DNA of 64,000 bases, taken from NCBI GenBank assembly GCA_900177435.1, contig FXAI01000007.1, forward strand, positions 229,892 to 293,891. The letters run 5' to 3'. The DNA comes from Alteromonadaceae bacterium Bs31. GTDB lineage: Bacteria > Pseudomonadota > Gammaproteobacteria > Pseudomonadales > Cellvibrionaceae. How positions within the stretch are numbered: the stretch's first letter is position 1; each line of letters starts with the position of its first letter. The notes beneath the pieces were generated by a model that saw nothing but the letters and a program-made list of their open reading frames with translations, was not told where the DNA came from and did no database searches. A program made the position numbers and the translations under genes. Below are positions 63,803 through 64,000 of the stretch, in pieces.

Positions 63803-64000
63803 ATGTCACTTTATTGTGGAATCGATTTACATTCAAACAATTCTGTTATTTGTGTCATTAATGAAGAAGATAAGCGGTTAAAAGAAGTTAAAGTCGACAA
63901 CAATTCTGAATTGGTTATTAAAGCGCTATCGCGATATAAGAAACGGTTAAAAGCGGTTGCTATTGAGTCAACCTTCAATTGGTATTGGCTGGCAGACGAG
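63803..64000 (+). mobile_element. IS110-family transposase (partial, cut by the window end)
   Basis: The 66 visible codons begin MSLYCGIDLHSNNSVICVIN, the DEDD-type RuvC-like N-terminus of IS110 transposases (first acidic residue in GIDLH), and continue to VAIESTFNWYWLADE, which has the second acidic residue in IEST. IS110 elements have no terminal inverted repeats and use a bridge RNA. The gene runs off the right window edge, so intactness is unknown. Confidence 0.85.

Overview
The window reads as chromosomal DNA of a marine or plant-polymer-degrading gammaproteobacterium of the Cellvibrionaceae type (Saccharophagus/Teredinibacter-like). The grounds are the gammaproteobacterial tRNA-secE-nusG-rplK-rplA order, Pseudomonas-like nrdA/nrdB proteins, long polyserine linkers between domains of a secreted protein, a GH10 xylanase and a large TonB-dependent receptor of the carbohydrate-uptake type. 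The genus is an inference; no rRNA gene is present.

Layout. 1-9.9 kb (almost all minus strand) is housekeeping: rplA (cut by the window edge), rplK, nusG, secE, tRNA-Trp, tRNA-Thr, tRNA-Gly, tRNA-Tyr, tRNA-Thr, a SPOR-type membrane protein, coaX, birA, alr, a yebC-type gene, aspS and an FmdB-type zinc-ribbon gene. The tuf gene expected between tRNA-Thr and tRNA-Trp is absent. 10.3-17.2 kb carries a lysine-tailed HU-like protein, a HIT protein, proS with an overlapping lytic transglycosylase gene, a 2-Cys peroxiredoxin, a Bfd-type ferredoxin and a membrane Ser/Thr kinase. 18.2-22.2 kb has the TonB-dependent receptor, a small unknown gene and a TraB/GumN protein.

23-31 kb is the most unusual metabolic block. 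It encodes a polyserine-linked lipoprotein with four cytochrome c domains plus a DUF1587/1595/1592/1588/1585 core that contains a xylan-binding-like insert. A Tat-exported DUF1552 protein, a TlpA-like thioredoxin, a DUF4266 lipoprotein ending in a Gly/Cys tail, a DUF3570 beta-barrel-like protein and an ApbE flavin transferase follow on the same strand. Together they look like an envelope redox system with c-type haems and possibly covalent flavin. 31.2-40.9 kb holds two sets of the ATP-grasp / alpha-E / transglutaminase module, one with separate genes plus a 1122-residue DUF2126 protein, the other with ATP-grasp and alpha-E fused.

41-59.6 kb is mostly ordinary: an OFA-family transporter, a Tat-type GH10 xylanase, grxD, an HNH protein, argD-argF with a terminator-like hairpin in the argD leader, a lipoprotein, nrdA-nrdB with DnaA/NrdR-like sites and a UUCG hairpin between the genes, two unknown small genes, a response regulator-diguanylate cyclase, a NUDIX hydrolase, a CvpA protein and gcvP. 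59.6-64 kb is accessory: two copies of a ~100-bp direct repeat flank a MutS-like ATPase gene and the remnant of a CPXCG-motif gene with an in-frame stop. Next come a signal-peptidase fragment, an unknown gene beside an orphan PD-(D/E)XK nuclease-like gene (possible toxin/immunity pair), a REP-like palindrome and the start of an IS110-family transposase cut by the window end.
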